Below are positions 22,222-29,590 of a DNA stretch of 29,667 bases, in pieces. Position 1 is the stretch's first letter. Each line of letters opens with the position of its first letter. The stretch comes from DASWFI01 sp036394315 (GTDB lineage: Bacteria; Patescibacteriota; Doudnabacteria; UBA920; O2-02-FULL-48-8): assembly GCA_036394315.1 (NCBI GenBank), contig DASWFI010000151.1:1-29667 (forward strand), written 5' to 3'. The notes beneath the pieces were generated by a model, which saw nothing but the letters and a program-made list of their open reading frames with translations, ran no database searches and was not told the DNA's origin. The position numbers and the translations under genes were made by a program.

Positions 22222-22265
22222 TTGTCTAATAGAGCGGTTTTTAAATAGGTAAGCAATTTAGACAA
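22222..22265. promoter_or_regulatory. Inverted repeat upstream of micro-peptide C
   Basis: TTGTCTAA (22222-22229) and TTAGACAA (22258-22265) are perfect eight-base inverted copies 28 bases apart, in a gene-free AT-rich stretch. Possibly a regulator-binding site; no regulator is coded nearby. Confidence 0.35.
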
Positions 22266-22340
22266 TACATTTATTCCAATCTCGGGCAGTTTTGGTAATA
22301 ATTAGGTACGTCATTAATTTAAATCAGGGAGGTGATTAAC

Positions 22341-22412
22341 ATGTTAGATGGTCAAAACAAGCGATCCGGTTCTTCCGATGATTCATCCTCATCTTCGTCT
22401 GCCAACGAATAA
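22341..22412 (+). CDS. Micro-peptide C (23 aa, Ser-rich) with the strongest ribosome site in the window
   Basis: GGGAGGTGATT precedes ATG 22341, complementary to the 16S 3' end over nine bases (GGAGGTGAT). The product begins MLDGQNKRSG, continues with SSDDSSSSSS and ends ANE. It shares the M-D-G start, a basic residue near position 6, a Ser/Gly middle and an Asn-containing end with peptide A. Such a ribosome site before a tiny ORF argues that it is really translated, at a high rate. Confidence 0.55.
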   Translation: MLDGQNKRSGSSDDSSSSSSANE

Positions 22413-22551
22413 GTTGGAGGTAGTGGGTAACGCTGGTGCCAAAAGACAGTTAATCAAAGGATCGCTCATATCGCTGTGATAAGGTGCCGACATGGCGTAA
22501 TTTTATTAGCCAACTACAATTGAGTTGAAATAGATGATTGTGTTGCATTGT
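22413..22551 (+). other. Gene-free stretch between micro-peptide C and the shared terminator
   Basis: About 140 bases. GGAGG at 22416-22420 lies only two bases before a GTG frame of 18 codons, too close for good initiation. GGTGCC occurs twice, AGTTGG (22412-22417) is complementary to CCAACT (22510-22515), and a GCC/GGC hairpin is present. It could be a structured 3' UTR; I see no gene. Confidence 0.4.
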
Positions 22552-22583
22552 AAAAAAGCTCTGAGTTAACTCAGAGCTTTTTT
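22552..22583. terminator. Bidirectional terminator between the micro-peptides and typA
   Basis: A perfect palindrome: six A, GCTCTGAGTT, its inverse, six or more T. It can stop transcripts from either side. Confidence 0.9.
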
Positions 22584-22595
22584 TGCGGCTTGGTA

Positions 22596-24422
22596 TTATT
22601 CGGTGCTTTGGGTTTTCTTTTCTCGCTTGCGCTTGTTTGGATCTAGGATTCTTTTGCGCAGTCTTAAACTTTCGGGAGTTACTTCAAGTAGTTCATCAGG
22701 GGCCAGAAATTCTATGGCTTCCTCAAGACTCATAACTTTTGGCGGCGATAAAATCAGCGCCGCATCCGTGCCGGAGGCGCGCATATTGGTCAATTTTTTG
22801 GTTCTATTGACATTGATTTCGATGTCTTCAGTTTTGGCATTCTCCCCGACAATCATGCCTTGATACACTTCCACAGCAGGGCCGATAAACAGTTCTCCGC
22901 GTTCCTGGGCGTTATTTAAGCCGTAAGCGTTCGATACGCCTGGTTCTGATGCGATCAGAGCTCCATGTTTTGGAGCAGTGTTGAGTGAGGTCTCGGCCGG
23001 GCCATAAGAATCAAAGATGTGGTTTAGAATTACAGTGCCTTTGGTTTGAGTCAGAAGTTTGCTTTTGAGTCCGATCAGATTGCGGGTCGAAATAGTATAA
23101 TCAATATGCACTTCTCCATTGTCCATATGGTTCATGCTCACCAAGTCAGCCTTGCGTCGGCCCGCTTCTTCTATCACGGCACCTTGATAAGCATTGGGGA
23201 CGATTATCGAAAGACGTTCAAACGGCTCTTTTTTTATGCCATCTTCAGTTTTGAAAATAACTTCCGGCTGGGAAACCTGCAATTCATAACCTTCGCGTCT
23301 CATGGTTTCTATAAGTACCGCGAGATGCAGTTCACCGCGTCCCGCCACCAGTAAGGTGTCCGGACTGCCTGTATCCGTAACTTTGAGCGCTACGTTGGTT
23401 TCCAGTTCCTTGTAGAGCCTGTCGCGCAGATTTCTCGAGGTCACAAACTTGCCTTCACGTCCGGCAAAAGGAGAATTATTTACAGCAAAGCTCATCTGCA
23501 CCGTAGGTTCGTCTACGATCACAGGATCGATTTGCTTCGGGTTAGCAGGATCGGTGATAGTAGAACCGATGGTGATTTCTTCCAAGCCTGCCACAGAAAC
23601 TATTTCTCCGGCTGTAGCCTCATCGATCGATATTTTTTGCAAGCCCTGGAAGACCATTATGTCTGCTGCTCGGCCGGTCAGTTTGGCGCCGTCCGGGGCA
23701 ATTTGCATTATGGATTGATTTTTCTTGATTGAGCCTGAATAAATTTTGCCAATTCCAAGTTTTCCTTTGTAGGAATCATAAGCTAAGGCCAAAACTAAAA
23801 TTTGTAAAGGCTCGTTTTCTATAACAGTAGGGCCAGGAATTTTATCCACGATCGTTTCGAAGAGGGGAGTCAGATCAGCGCTGATCTTGTGATGGTCGAG
23901 GGTGGCAGTGCCAGCGATGGCAGATGCATATATAATCGGAAAATCTAGCTGTTCGTCAGAGGCCTTCAAGTTTACAAATAAATCAAAAGTTTTATTGACC
24001 ACCTCATCAATTCGCGCATTCGGAGCGTCGATTTTATTAATGACCACGATCGCTTTGTGCCCAAGTTCCAAAGCTTTTTTCAGCACGAATTTGGTTTGCG
24101 GCATAGGGCCTTCTTTCGCGTCCACGAGCAGCAGTACGCCGTCCACCATGCGCAGCGTTCGTTCCACTTCACCCCCAAAGTCCGCGTGGCCCGGGGTATC
24201 TACGATATTGATCTTTGTGCCATTGTAGGTAATCGAGGCGTTTTTGGCTTTGATAGTAATGCCGCGTTCACGTTCAAGATCCATGGAGTCCATGATGCGA
24301 ACGCCTAAGTCTGCCACGTTTCGCTGGACGTGGGTTTGTTTGAGCATGGCATCCACCAGAGTGGTCTTGCCATGGTCGACGTGGGCGATGATTGCGATGT
24401 TTCGAATATCTTGTCTTTTCAT
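22596..24422 (-). CDS. typA: Ribosome-associated GTPase TypA/BipA
   Basis: A 608-residue translational GTPase related to EF-G and LepA that acts on 50S assembly and stress adaptation. G1 AHVDHGKTTLVDAML and the switch segment ERGITIKAKNASI are followed by G3 VDTPGHADFGGEVERTL and G4 NKID. Domain II and the EF-G III/V-like domains come next (RGELHLAVLIETMRREGYEL), then the TypA-specific C-terminus (MRASGTDAALILSPPKVMSL). Full length. Its leader of about 40 nt has a terminator-like hairpin and no clear ribosome site. Its promoter overlaps that of the divergent GlsB-like gene. Confidence 0.97.
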   Translation of the reverse strand: MKRQDIRNIAIIAHVDHGKTTLVDAMLKQTHVQRNVADLGVRIMDSMDLERERGITIKAKNASITYNGTKINIVDTPGHADFGGEVERTLRMVDGVLLLVDAKEGPMPQTKFVLKKALELGHKAIVVINKIDAPNARIDEVVNKTFDLFVNLKASDEQLDFPIIYASAIAGTATLDHHKISADLTPLFETIVDKIPGPTVIENEPLQILVLALAYDSYKGKLGIGKIYSGSIKKNQSIMQIAPDGAKLTGRAADIMVFQGLQKISIDEATAGEIVSVAGLEEITIGSTITDPANPKQIDPVIVDEPTVQMSFAVNNSPFAGREGKFVTSRNLRDRLYKELETNVALKVTDTGSPDTLLVAGRGELHLAVLIETMRREGYELQVSQPEVIFKTEDGIKKEPFERLSIIVPNAYQGAVIEEAGRRKADLVSMNHMDNGEVHIDYTISTRNLIGLKSKLLTQTKGTVILNHIFDSYGPAETSLNTAPKHGALIASEPGVSNAYGLNNAQERGELFIGPAVEVYQGMIVGENAKTEDIEINVNRTKKLTNMRASGTDAALILSPPKVMSLEEAIEFLAPDELLEVTPESLRLRKRILDPNKRKREKKTQSTE

Positions 24423-24437
24423 AGAAGCAAATAAAAA

Positions 24438-24460
24438 TCGGCAAAGAGTGTTGGTGCCGA
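24438..24460 (-). promoter_or_regulatory. Hairpin with T run in the typA leader
   Basis: Minus strand: TCGGCA and TGCCGA arms, then ATTTTTATTT, lying 16 bases before the typA ATG. It looks like a weak attenuator within the transcript. Confidence 0.35.
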
Positions 24461-24470
24461 AGCACTTGTA

Positions 24471-24499
24471 AGTATACCTAATATGGCCAAAATAAGCAA
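24471..24499 (-). promoter_or_regulatory. Promoter of typA
   Basis: Minus strand: TTGCTT (24499-24494), 17 bases, TATACT (24476-24471). It overlaps the opposing promoter at 24484-24512. Confidence 0.55.
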
Positions 24500-24512
24500 G
24501 TCTCTCTACAAT
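24484..24512 (+). promoter_or_regulatory. Promoter of the first GlsB-like gene
   Basis: TGGCCA, 17 bases, TACAAT (24507-24512), then six bases to ATG 24519, so the mRNA is predicted to be leaderless. Confidence 0.5.
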
Positions 24513-24518
24513 CTATAT

Positions 24519-24800
24519 ATGAATCTCATCGTATGGATAATTAGTGGAGGGTTACTCGGCAGTACGATCGCTTGGTTTTTTGCATCCAGCCCAGGAACTT
24601 TGATTGGCTATTTTTTATCCGCCATAATCGGCAGCGTGTTCTTTGGATTTGTTTCGTCCAAGTTTATGCCGGAAACGCCCCCTCTGGATTTGGATTATCA
24701 ATCGTTTAGTCCTGGCGCGCTGCTTTTCGCCATCTTCGGCGCGATAATTTTTATGACTCTATATCTCGTTTTTATAAATTGTACCAATTTACAATTGTAA
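24519..24800 (+). CDS. GlsB/YeaQ/YmgE-like small membrane protein (93 aa, divergent)
   Basis: MNLIVWIISGGLLGSTIAW opens like the GlsB/YeaQ/YmgE family (transglycosylase-associated name, function uncertain). Two or three more hydrophobic helices with small residues follow, ending FGAIIFMTLYLVF. The family's GNIIVGIVGA glycine motif is degraded to GYFLSAIIGS. I prefer ATG 24519 over 24483, because the upstream start lies within the promoter. It is followed by a closer family member and looks like a diverged duplicate. Confidence 0.65.
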   Translation: MNLIVWIISGGLLGSTIAWFFASSPGTLIGYFLSAIIGSVFFGFVSSKFMPETPPLDLDYQSFSPGALLFAIFGAIIFMTLYLVFINCTNLQL

Positions 24801-24848
24801 GCAATTAACGCCAGCTTTAATATATGAGGATTAAATGAAAGGATGTTT

Positions 24849-25094
24849 ATGAATTGGCTATTTTGGATTATCTTCGGTGGTTTAGCTGGTTGGGTTGCCA
24901 CGATCATCACGGGCACCAACCCGCGGTTTGGTGTGATCGGAAATATACTTATCGGTATCGTAGGAGCATATCTGGGCGGATGGCTTTCCACTCGTTTCTT
25001 CGGCGGCCCAGCAGTTACGGGTTTCGATTTGCGCAGTTTTGCTGTAGCGGTTCTGGGAGCCGTGGTTTTGTTGTTTATCATCACCTTGTTCTAG
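24849..25094 (+). CDS. GlsB/YeaQ/YmgE family membrane protein
   Basis: 81 residues with three helices. NWLFWIIFGGLAGWVATIIT, then the family motif GNILIGIVGAYLGGWLS, then a last helix VAVLGAVVLLFIITLF. Small stress-linked inner-membrane proteins of this family occur in many bacteria and their molecular role is not settled. AAAGGA lies six bases upstream of ATG 24849; the ATG at 24843 is too close to it. It is probably co-transcribed with the 93-aa relative. Confidence 0.85.
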   Translation: MNWLFWIIFGGLAGWVATIITGTNPRFGVIGNILIGIVGAYLGGWLSTRFFGGPAVTGFDLRSFAVAVLGAVVLLFIITLF

Positions 25095-25101
25095 GCTAGA
25101 A

Positions 25102-25130
25102 TTGACAAAATCACCAAAAACTAGTAAAGT
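25102..25130 (+). promoter_or_regulatory. Promoter of rnpB
   Basis: TTGACA (25102-25107), 17 bases, TAAAGT (25125-25130). The predicted start near 25138 agrees with the first base of helix P1. Confidence 0.8.
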
Positions 25131-25138
25131 ATATATTG

Positions 25139-25523
25139 CTTTCTAAGTAAGCGCGGTAATCGCCCTTATCGCAAGATATGGGAGGAAAGTCCGAACACGT
25201 TGATTGGATGAAGTCTCATGAGTTTATTCAGTCGCAAGTAGCGGGTAACGCCCGTCTGGAGTAATCCACGTGATGCGAACAGTGACGCCTGATCAGAAAT
25301 GAAAAGGCCCCGGCCCTTTCGCAAGAAAGATCTGGGTGAAGCCGATGGTAACATCGGATTGAAACGGCTAAATTCATATTTGCAAGTGCAATGCCCAATA
25401 GGCGCTTCAATGCGCGGGTTGGCAGCAAAGAATCAAGCAGCAATGTTTGATCAAGAGAGATGATTGCCTCCGCCGAGTAAAATTGGCGTCAGACAGAATT
25501 CGGCTTACAGCTTGCTTAGAAAG
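25139..25523 (+). ncRNA. rnpB: RNase P RNA, bacterial class A
   Basis: The catalytic RNA that removes tRNA 5' leaders. The 5' conserved block GAGGAAAGTCCG and the 3' block ACAGAATTCGGCTTACAG, which together form helix P4, are both present. The ends CTTTCTAAGTAAGC and GCTTGCTTAGAAAG pair over 14 bases as P1. About 385 nt, the usual size. A promoter lies just upstream and a terminator just downstream, so it is a single-gene unit. Confidence 0.95.
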
Positions 25524-25530
25524 TGTTTAT

Positions 25531-25565
25531 AAAAATACGTACTTGTTGTACGTATTTTTATTTTG
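25531..25565 (+). terminator. Terminator of rnpB
   Basis: AAAAATACGTAC and GTACGTATTTTT arms with a five-base loop and further T. Confidence 0.9.
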
Positions 25566-25578
25566 TAGAAAGGTTGTG

Positions 25579-25607
25579 TAGACACCGTAACGGCAGTAAT
25601 ATATACT
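25579..25607 (+). promoter_or_regulatory. Promoter of the lipoprotein gene
   Basis: TAGACA (25579-25584), 17 bases, TATACT (25602-25607), with a leader of about 26 nt carrying GGAGGA. Confidence 0.55.
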
Positions 25608-25639
25608 GATGCTAACTTTTGCATATGGAGGACAGAACG

Positions 25640-26131
25640 ATGCGAAGAGTACTTTGTGTGGTGGCGATCATGGCGGTGTCGTTGACCGCAATCGCTTGCG
25701 AAGGGAAAGTGGCGGCGACTCCGACGATTCCGTTCCCACTCAAGAGCGTGACCATCGAAGGTCAGGACGGGCAGTTCGTGGCCGACGCGATTCAGGCGGA
25801 ATTCCTGAAGAAGGGCGCGGTCTACACAGCTGACGGTGTCGACATCACCGGCACAGTGGAATGGACTACCGTCGCAAACAATGTGGTGCACGGCGTGAAG
25901 CTCAACCTTCGTGGGATCAGACAGGGCGGCCTTTCTGTAGCGTCGGCCGTCAACCTGACCCACGATGAACTGGTACGAGCTCGTGTACTGCCTACTGCGT
26001 CAGAGGTCCAAGGTCAGGGCGTGTTCGTACGCCTGGCTGCCAATAAGGCGGTCGATGACTTCCGACAGCAGGTGCTGCAACAGCAGAACTACCTGCCGAA
26101 GGAAGCTGCGACGAAGCCGCCGCTTCGTTGA
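25640..26131 (+). CDS. GC-rich predicted lipoprotein (163 aa), possible cassette gene
   Basis: A signal peptide MRRVLCVVAIMAVSLTAIAC ends in a lipobox (LTAIAC, Cys at about residue 20). A 140-residue soluble domain follows with no cysteine and a Gln-rich helix near the end (VDDFRQQVLQQQNY). No family is recognised. ATG 25640 has GGAGGA seven bases upstream; earlier in-frame starts do not. A sampled 60-base line of the gene has 36 G+C, against 19 in a line of the next gene. With its own promoter and terminator it looks transferred. Confidence 0.75.
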   Translation: MRRVLCVVAIMAVSLTAIACEGKVAATPTIPFPLKSVTIEGQDGQFVADAIQAEFLKKGAVYTADGVDITGTVEWTTVANNVVHGVKLNLRGIRQGGLSVASAVNLTHDELVRARVLPTASEVQGQGVFVRLAANKAVDDFRQQVLQQQNYLPKEAATKPPLR

Positions 26132-26159
26132 ACGCCGATCCGGCGCACTCAGTCTCGTT

Positions 26160-26193
26160 GCCAACCAGTACTTATATTGGTTGGCTCTTTTTT
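26160..26193 (+). terminator. Terminator of the lipoprotein gene
   Basis: GCCAACCA pairs with TGGTTGGC (last eight bases of the second arm), followed by TCTTTTTT. Confidence 0.85.
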
Positions 26194-26226
26194 ATGTTGT
26201 ATTTTACTTGTAGTAATTTAAAGGTA

Positions 26227-26232
26227 TATAAT
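26227..26232 (+). promoter_or_regulatory. -10 box of the DUF3160/Memo operon
   Basis: TATAAT ends 20 bases before ATG 26253, giving a leader of roughly 13 nt without a ribosome site. Confidence 0.45.
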
Positions 26233-26252
26233 ATAAGCAATTAAATTATTTT

Positions 26253-28652
26253 ATGGAAATAAATGACCAGGTAAATTCCCAAATTATGCCTGAAGGAAGT
26301 GAGCCAAGTCAACCCAACAATCCGAATCGCAGTAAGTTTAAAAAAGAAGCAATAATCGGCTTGATTTTATTAGGTGTTCTGGGAGCAGTTTTAATTTTTG
26401 TTTTGCCATATAAATCAAAAAATAGAGCACTGAATCCAGAACAGAAGCAGACCGGCAGCTATGATGTTGAGAGTCCAAATCTGATTGATCAGACCAAGCT
26501 TAGTTTTAATTACAAAGAGACCAATACTCCGCTTGCAAAAATCCCCAATTTTGCTGCAGTCAAAAGTAAATATGGACTGAAGCTGACCAGCAACCAAGAA
26601 AAGTATTTGGATCAAAATAAATTTTTGTTGGTTGATTTAGATAGTACTAAATTCCAGCATAGAATAAATTTTGACGACATGCTCAACGATTTTGATTCTA
26701 TGAGTGGGGGAAATATTTCAGAGCGTAACCCTGAAGACACAAAGCTGATAACGCCGGATATAGTCCTGCATGCCTACCATAAGTATTTTGAAATGACCTT
26801 GGAACAGCTGGAGCAGAACGAATTAAACAAGGCTTTGGGCGATTTTATTACGCAGCTGCATACCAATCTTGCCAATGCGGCGAAAAACAGCAGCGGATTG
26901 GTTAAAGAACGCTATCAGAATCTGGAATCAGAAGTTGTGCTGGGTCAAGTCCTGTTTGAAAACAAAAATCAACCCAAACCTGATCACTTCGATAACTCTG
27001 ACCAGGAAACGGCATATCTGGCGTCCGACAAAAATATTGATAGCCTGGATAATGCAAAAAAGATTTTGGCAAAATACTCCTCTGATTTGCCAGCGGATTT
27101 TGTTAAAAAAATCCAATTTGACTTAGGTAAAATTTATGAGGCCAAAGAGATCGGTGCGTCTCCGTTGTTCAGTCAATATTCTGATAACGTAAAAACTGAT
27201 TACACACAGTTCACGCCCCGCAGTCATTACACCAAAAATTCGACTTTGCGTGCTTATTTTCGGACTATGATGTACTTTGGCCGCAGTAGTTATTTTTTGA
27301 AAAAAGACGCGGGTATCATGGATGCAAATTTGCTGGCCAAGCAATTCCCAGTAAATCCTTGGAAAAAGATTATGGATATTACCGGTTTTTACGCAGGCGC
27401 TAGCGATGATCTGACTTATACTCAGTGGCAGGAGTTTGTGTCTAAGATTTTGGGCTCAAATGTTTCTGACTCTGATTTGGTTTCATCATCTAATGTCCAA
27501 AAGTTGGCTAAAAATTTGGATCAATTGCCTAAACCAAAAATTTTGTCTGATGTTGTAATTGATGATAATATCCAATCCAAAACCAAAGCTGATTTATTGC
27601 GCGATTCACTCGGTTTTAGAATTTTTGGCCAAAGATTTACATTTGATGCCTGGATTCTAAATGATTTAACCGCGGGCCAAGAAAAAACTGATGTTAAATT
27701 ACCATCCACTCCATCCGCTCTGTTTGTGTCGGCAGCTATGGGCGATGCGAAAGCTCAAGATTACACGCAGAAATTTTTAAAACAGGACGCAGGGTTTAGT
27801 CCAGCCCAAGTTCAGGGATTTTTGACTAAGCTTGCTGCCAAACAAACTGACATCGGCAAAGTCAAACAAGGTGAATGGTATTCATCATTTGGCAGTAGCT
27901 GGTTGTATGTATTGGGATCTCTGACTCATAGTTATGATCAGAAATATCCTCTATATATGCAAGTCCAGGCGTTTTTGGATAAACAAATCCAGACTTTCCT
28001 GGGATCCTACACTGAACTTAAACACGATACTTTGCTTTATGCCAAACAAAGTTACGCGGAAAAAGGCGGGGGACCGGGAGATGCGCCCATTCCACCGGTA
28101 GTGAAGGGTTTTGTGGAACCAAATATTGATTTTTGGAATCGGTTTAATCAGTTACTATATCAAACCGAAGTAGTATTTGCCAAAAATAATATTTTTACCA
28201 ACAGTACAGTCTTGTCGCGTTTGCAGGAATTTCGTAAAGACAACAGTTTCTTTACTGATATTGCTAAAGCTGAAGTACAAGGACAGCAGATTTCCGATGA
28301 TGATTATGAAAAACTTCGCACAATGCGATTAGCATTTATGGCTGACCCGTTTGTATCACAGGACCCTGATGAAAATTCCGGCAAAGTTGGGTTAATCGCT
28401 GATGTTGCTACCGACACGGACAGAAACCAAATTCTTTATGAAGCGACGGGCAAGCCCTATGTTATGTTGGCAATAGTGAGCAATGAACAAAGCCCCAGAG
28501 TGGTGACCAGTCTTGTATATAACCACTATGAACTGACGGCACCTCTCGGCGGACAACGCCTTACGGATGAAGATTGGCGCAAATCAGTTTATGATCAGCC
28601 CAATACTCTGCCAGCGAAGAATTTTTGGTATCAATCTTTGATTGTGAAATAA
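26253..28652 (+). CDS. Membrane-anchored DUF3160 protein (799 aa)
   Basis: A short Asn/Pro-rich cytoplasmic head is followed by one membrane helix (about residues 32-51) and then a large outside domain of DUF3160 type. Recognisable blocks are ITPDIVLHAYHKYFEMTLEQ, the KKIMDITGFYAGASDDLTY segment, FRIFGQRFTFDAWILNDL, and near the end ATGKPYVMLAIV with YNHYELTAP. DUF3160 proteins are found in several bacterial phyla including CPR and have no settled function. The domain assignment is from remembered motifs. Its TAA overlaps the next ATG (TAATG), so it is coupled to the Memo-like gene. Confidence 0.8.
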   Translation: MEINDQVNSQIMPEGSEPSQPNNPNRSKFKKEAIIGLILLGVLGAVLIFVLPYKSKNRALNPEQKQTGSYDVESPNLIDQTKLSFNYKETNTPLAKIPNFAAVKSKYGLKLTSNQEKYLDQNKFLLVDLDSTKFQHRINFDDMLNDFDSMSGGNISERNPEDTKLITPDIVLHAYHKYFEMTLEQLEQNELNKALGDFITQLHTNLANAAKNSSGLVKERYQNLESEVVLGQVLFENKNQPKPDHFDNSDQETAYLASDKNIDSLDNAKKILAKYSSDLPADFVKKIQFDLGKIYEAKEIGASPLFSQYSDNVKTDYTQFTPRSHYTKNSTLRAYFRTMMYFGRSSYFLKKDAGIMDANLLAKQFPVNPWKKIMDITGFYAGASDDLTYTQWQEFVSKILGSNVSDSDLVSSSNVQKLAKNLDQLPKPKILSDVVIDDNIQSKTKADLLRDSLGFRIFGQRFTFDAWILNDLTAGQEKTDVKLPSTPSALFVSAAMGDAKAQDYTQKFLKQDAGFSPAQVQGFLTKLAAKQTDIGKVKQGEWYSSFGSSWLYVLGSLTHSYDQKYPLYMQVQAFLDKQIQTFLGSYTELKHDTLLYAKQSYAEKGGGPGDAPIPPVVKGFVEPNIDFWNRFNQLLYQTEVVFAKNNIFTNSTVLSRLQEFRKDNSFFTDIAKAEVQGQQISDDDYEKLRTMRLAFMADPFVSQDPDENSGKVGLIADVATDTDRNQILYEATGKPYVMLAIVSNEQSPRVVTSLVYNHYELTAPLGGQRLTDEDWRKSVYDQPNTLPAKNFWYQSLIVK

Positions 28653-29524
28653 TGAAGGGAAAGTTTTTGGGGATATGTTTAATGGTTTTGTTATTTTTTT
28701 CTCTCCTGGGCTTTGGCCAGTATAGTAAACAAGTCAACAAAATTGTTCTGCTTTCAATCCCTCCGCAATTTACTGACAAATCATTATTTTTAAGCCCAAT
28801 CACACAGATAAAGAATCAACCAAGTGACCAGATTGTGACCGGCATTACAGTGCCGCATCATCTTTTGGCCACTGATTTAATTGTACAAGCTTTTAATTTT
28901 GCCTCCGCTGGAAAATACGAGCAGATTTTATTGTTTAGCCCAGATCATTTTGATTTGGGTACTACAGATGTTTCGATTTCAGAAAAAAATTTTTCTACAG
29001 TATTAGGGGATATATCTACTGATACGGAGGCGGTCAAGCAGTTAGAAAAATTGTCATTTATCAAAGCCCAAGATTTTTTTTACCGCGAACACGGCCTTGG
29101 AGCAGAACTGCCATTTATTCGGTATTACTTTCCAAATGCTAAAATAATTGCGCTGACGTTTAAGGAAAGTACCCGCAAAGAGGAGTTAGATCAGACAGTC
29201 GAGGTTTTAAAAAAGATTCTAGCAACGAATTCGTTAGTTATTCAAAGTACTGACTTTTCTCATTACCTTACCCCGACAAAAGCCCAAGCTCACGATGCAG
29301 AAACAATCAAAGTTTTAGATCAGGGTAATCCCGCTCAACTCTTTAGTTTGATTCAACCGGATCATATCGATTCTATTGCTTCGCAGTACGTTCAAATGCG
29401 ATTGCAACAAGAATTTTATTCTTCAAAACTTAAAATTATTGGCCATAAAAACTCGCAGGAATATACGAAAGATAAAATAGATTCGACTACGAGTTATATA
29501 GTTCAAGCCTATTTACCTCGATAG
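28652..29524 (+). CDS. Memo-like protein (AmmeMemoRadiSam system protein B family)
   Basis: 290 residues with an N-terminal hydrophobic anchor (about 5-23), unusual for the cytosolic family. The Memo core follows: GITVPHHLLATDLIVQAF, then LFSPDHFDLG, REHGLGAELPFIRYYFPNAK and QSTDFSHYL. Its conserved histidines form the metal site known from human Memo and class III dioxygenases. The usual partners AMMECR1 and the radical-SAM protein are not in the window. The start at ATG 28652 overlaps the DUF3160 stop. The joint role with DUF3160 outside the membrane is inferred from anchors and coupling only. Confidence 0.82.
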   Translation: MKGKFLGICLMVLLFFSLLGFGQYSKQVNKIVLLSIPPQFTDKSLFLSPITQIKNQPSDQIVTGITVPHHLLATDLIVQAFNFASAGKYEQILLFSPDHFDLGTTDVSISEKNFSTVLGDISTDTEAVKQLEKLSFIKAQDFFYREHGLGAELPFIRYYFPNAKIIALTFKESTRKEELDQTVEVLKKILATNSLVIQSTDFSHYLTPTKAQAHDAETIKVLDQGNPAQLFSLIQPDHIDSIASQYVQMRLQQEFYSSKLKIIGHKNSQEYTKDKIDSTTSYIVQAYLPR

Positions 29525-29548
29525 CTATGTAAAAGATGAGATACATCG

Positions 29549-29590
29549 GTGACACTTTCCGGTAAGATTACTGAGAAAGGAAAGCGTCAC
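29549..29590. repeat. Inverted repeat in front of the last gene
   Basis: GTGACACTTTCC (29549-29560) and GGAAAGCGTCAC (29579-29590) match at 11 of 12 positions, 18 bases apart. It could be an operator, an mRNA hairpin or part of an insertion-sequence end. Confidence 0.5.

Noticed and set aside
22423..22478. An 18-codon GTG frame behind micro-peptide C
   Set aside because: GGAGG is only two bases before the GTG, too close for normal initiation.
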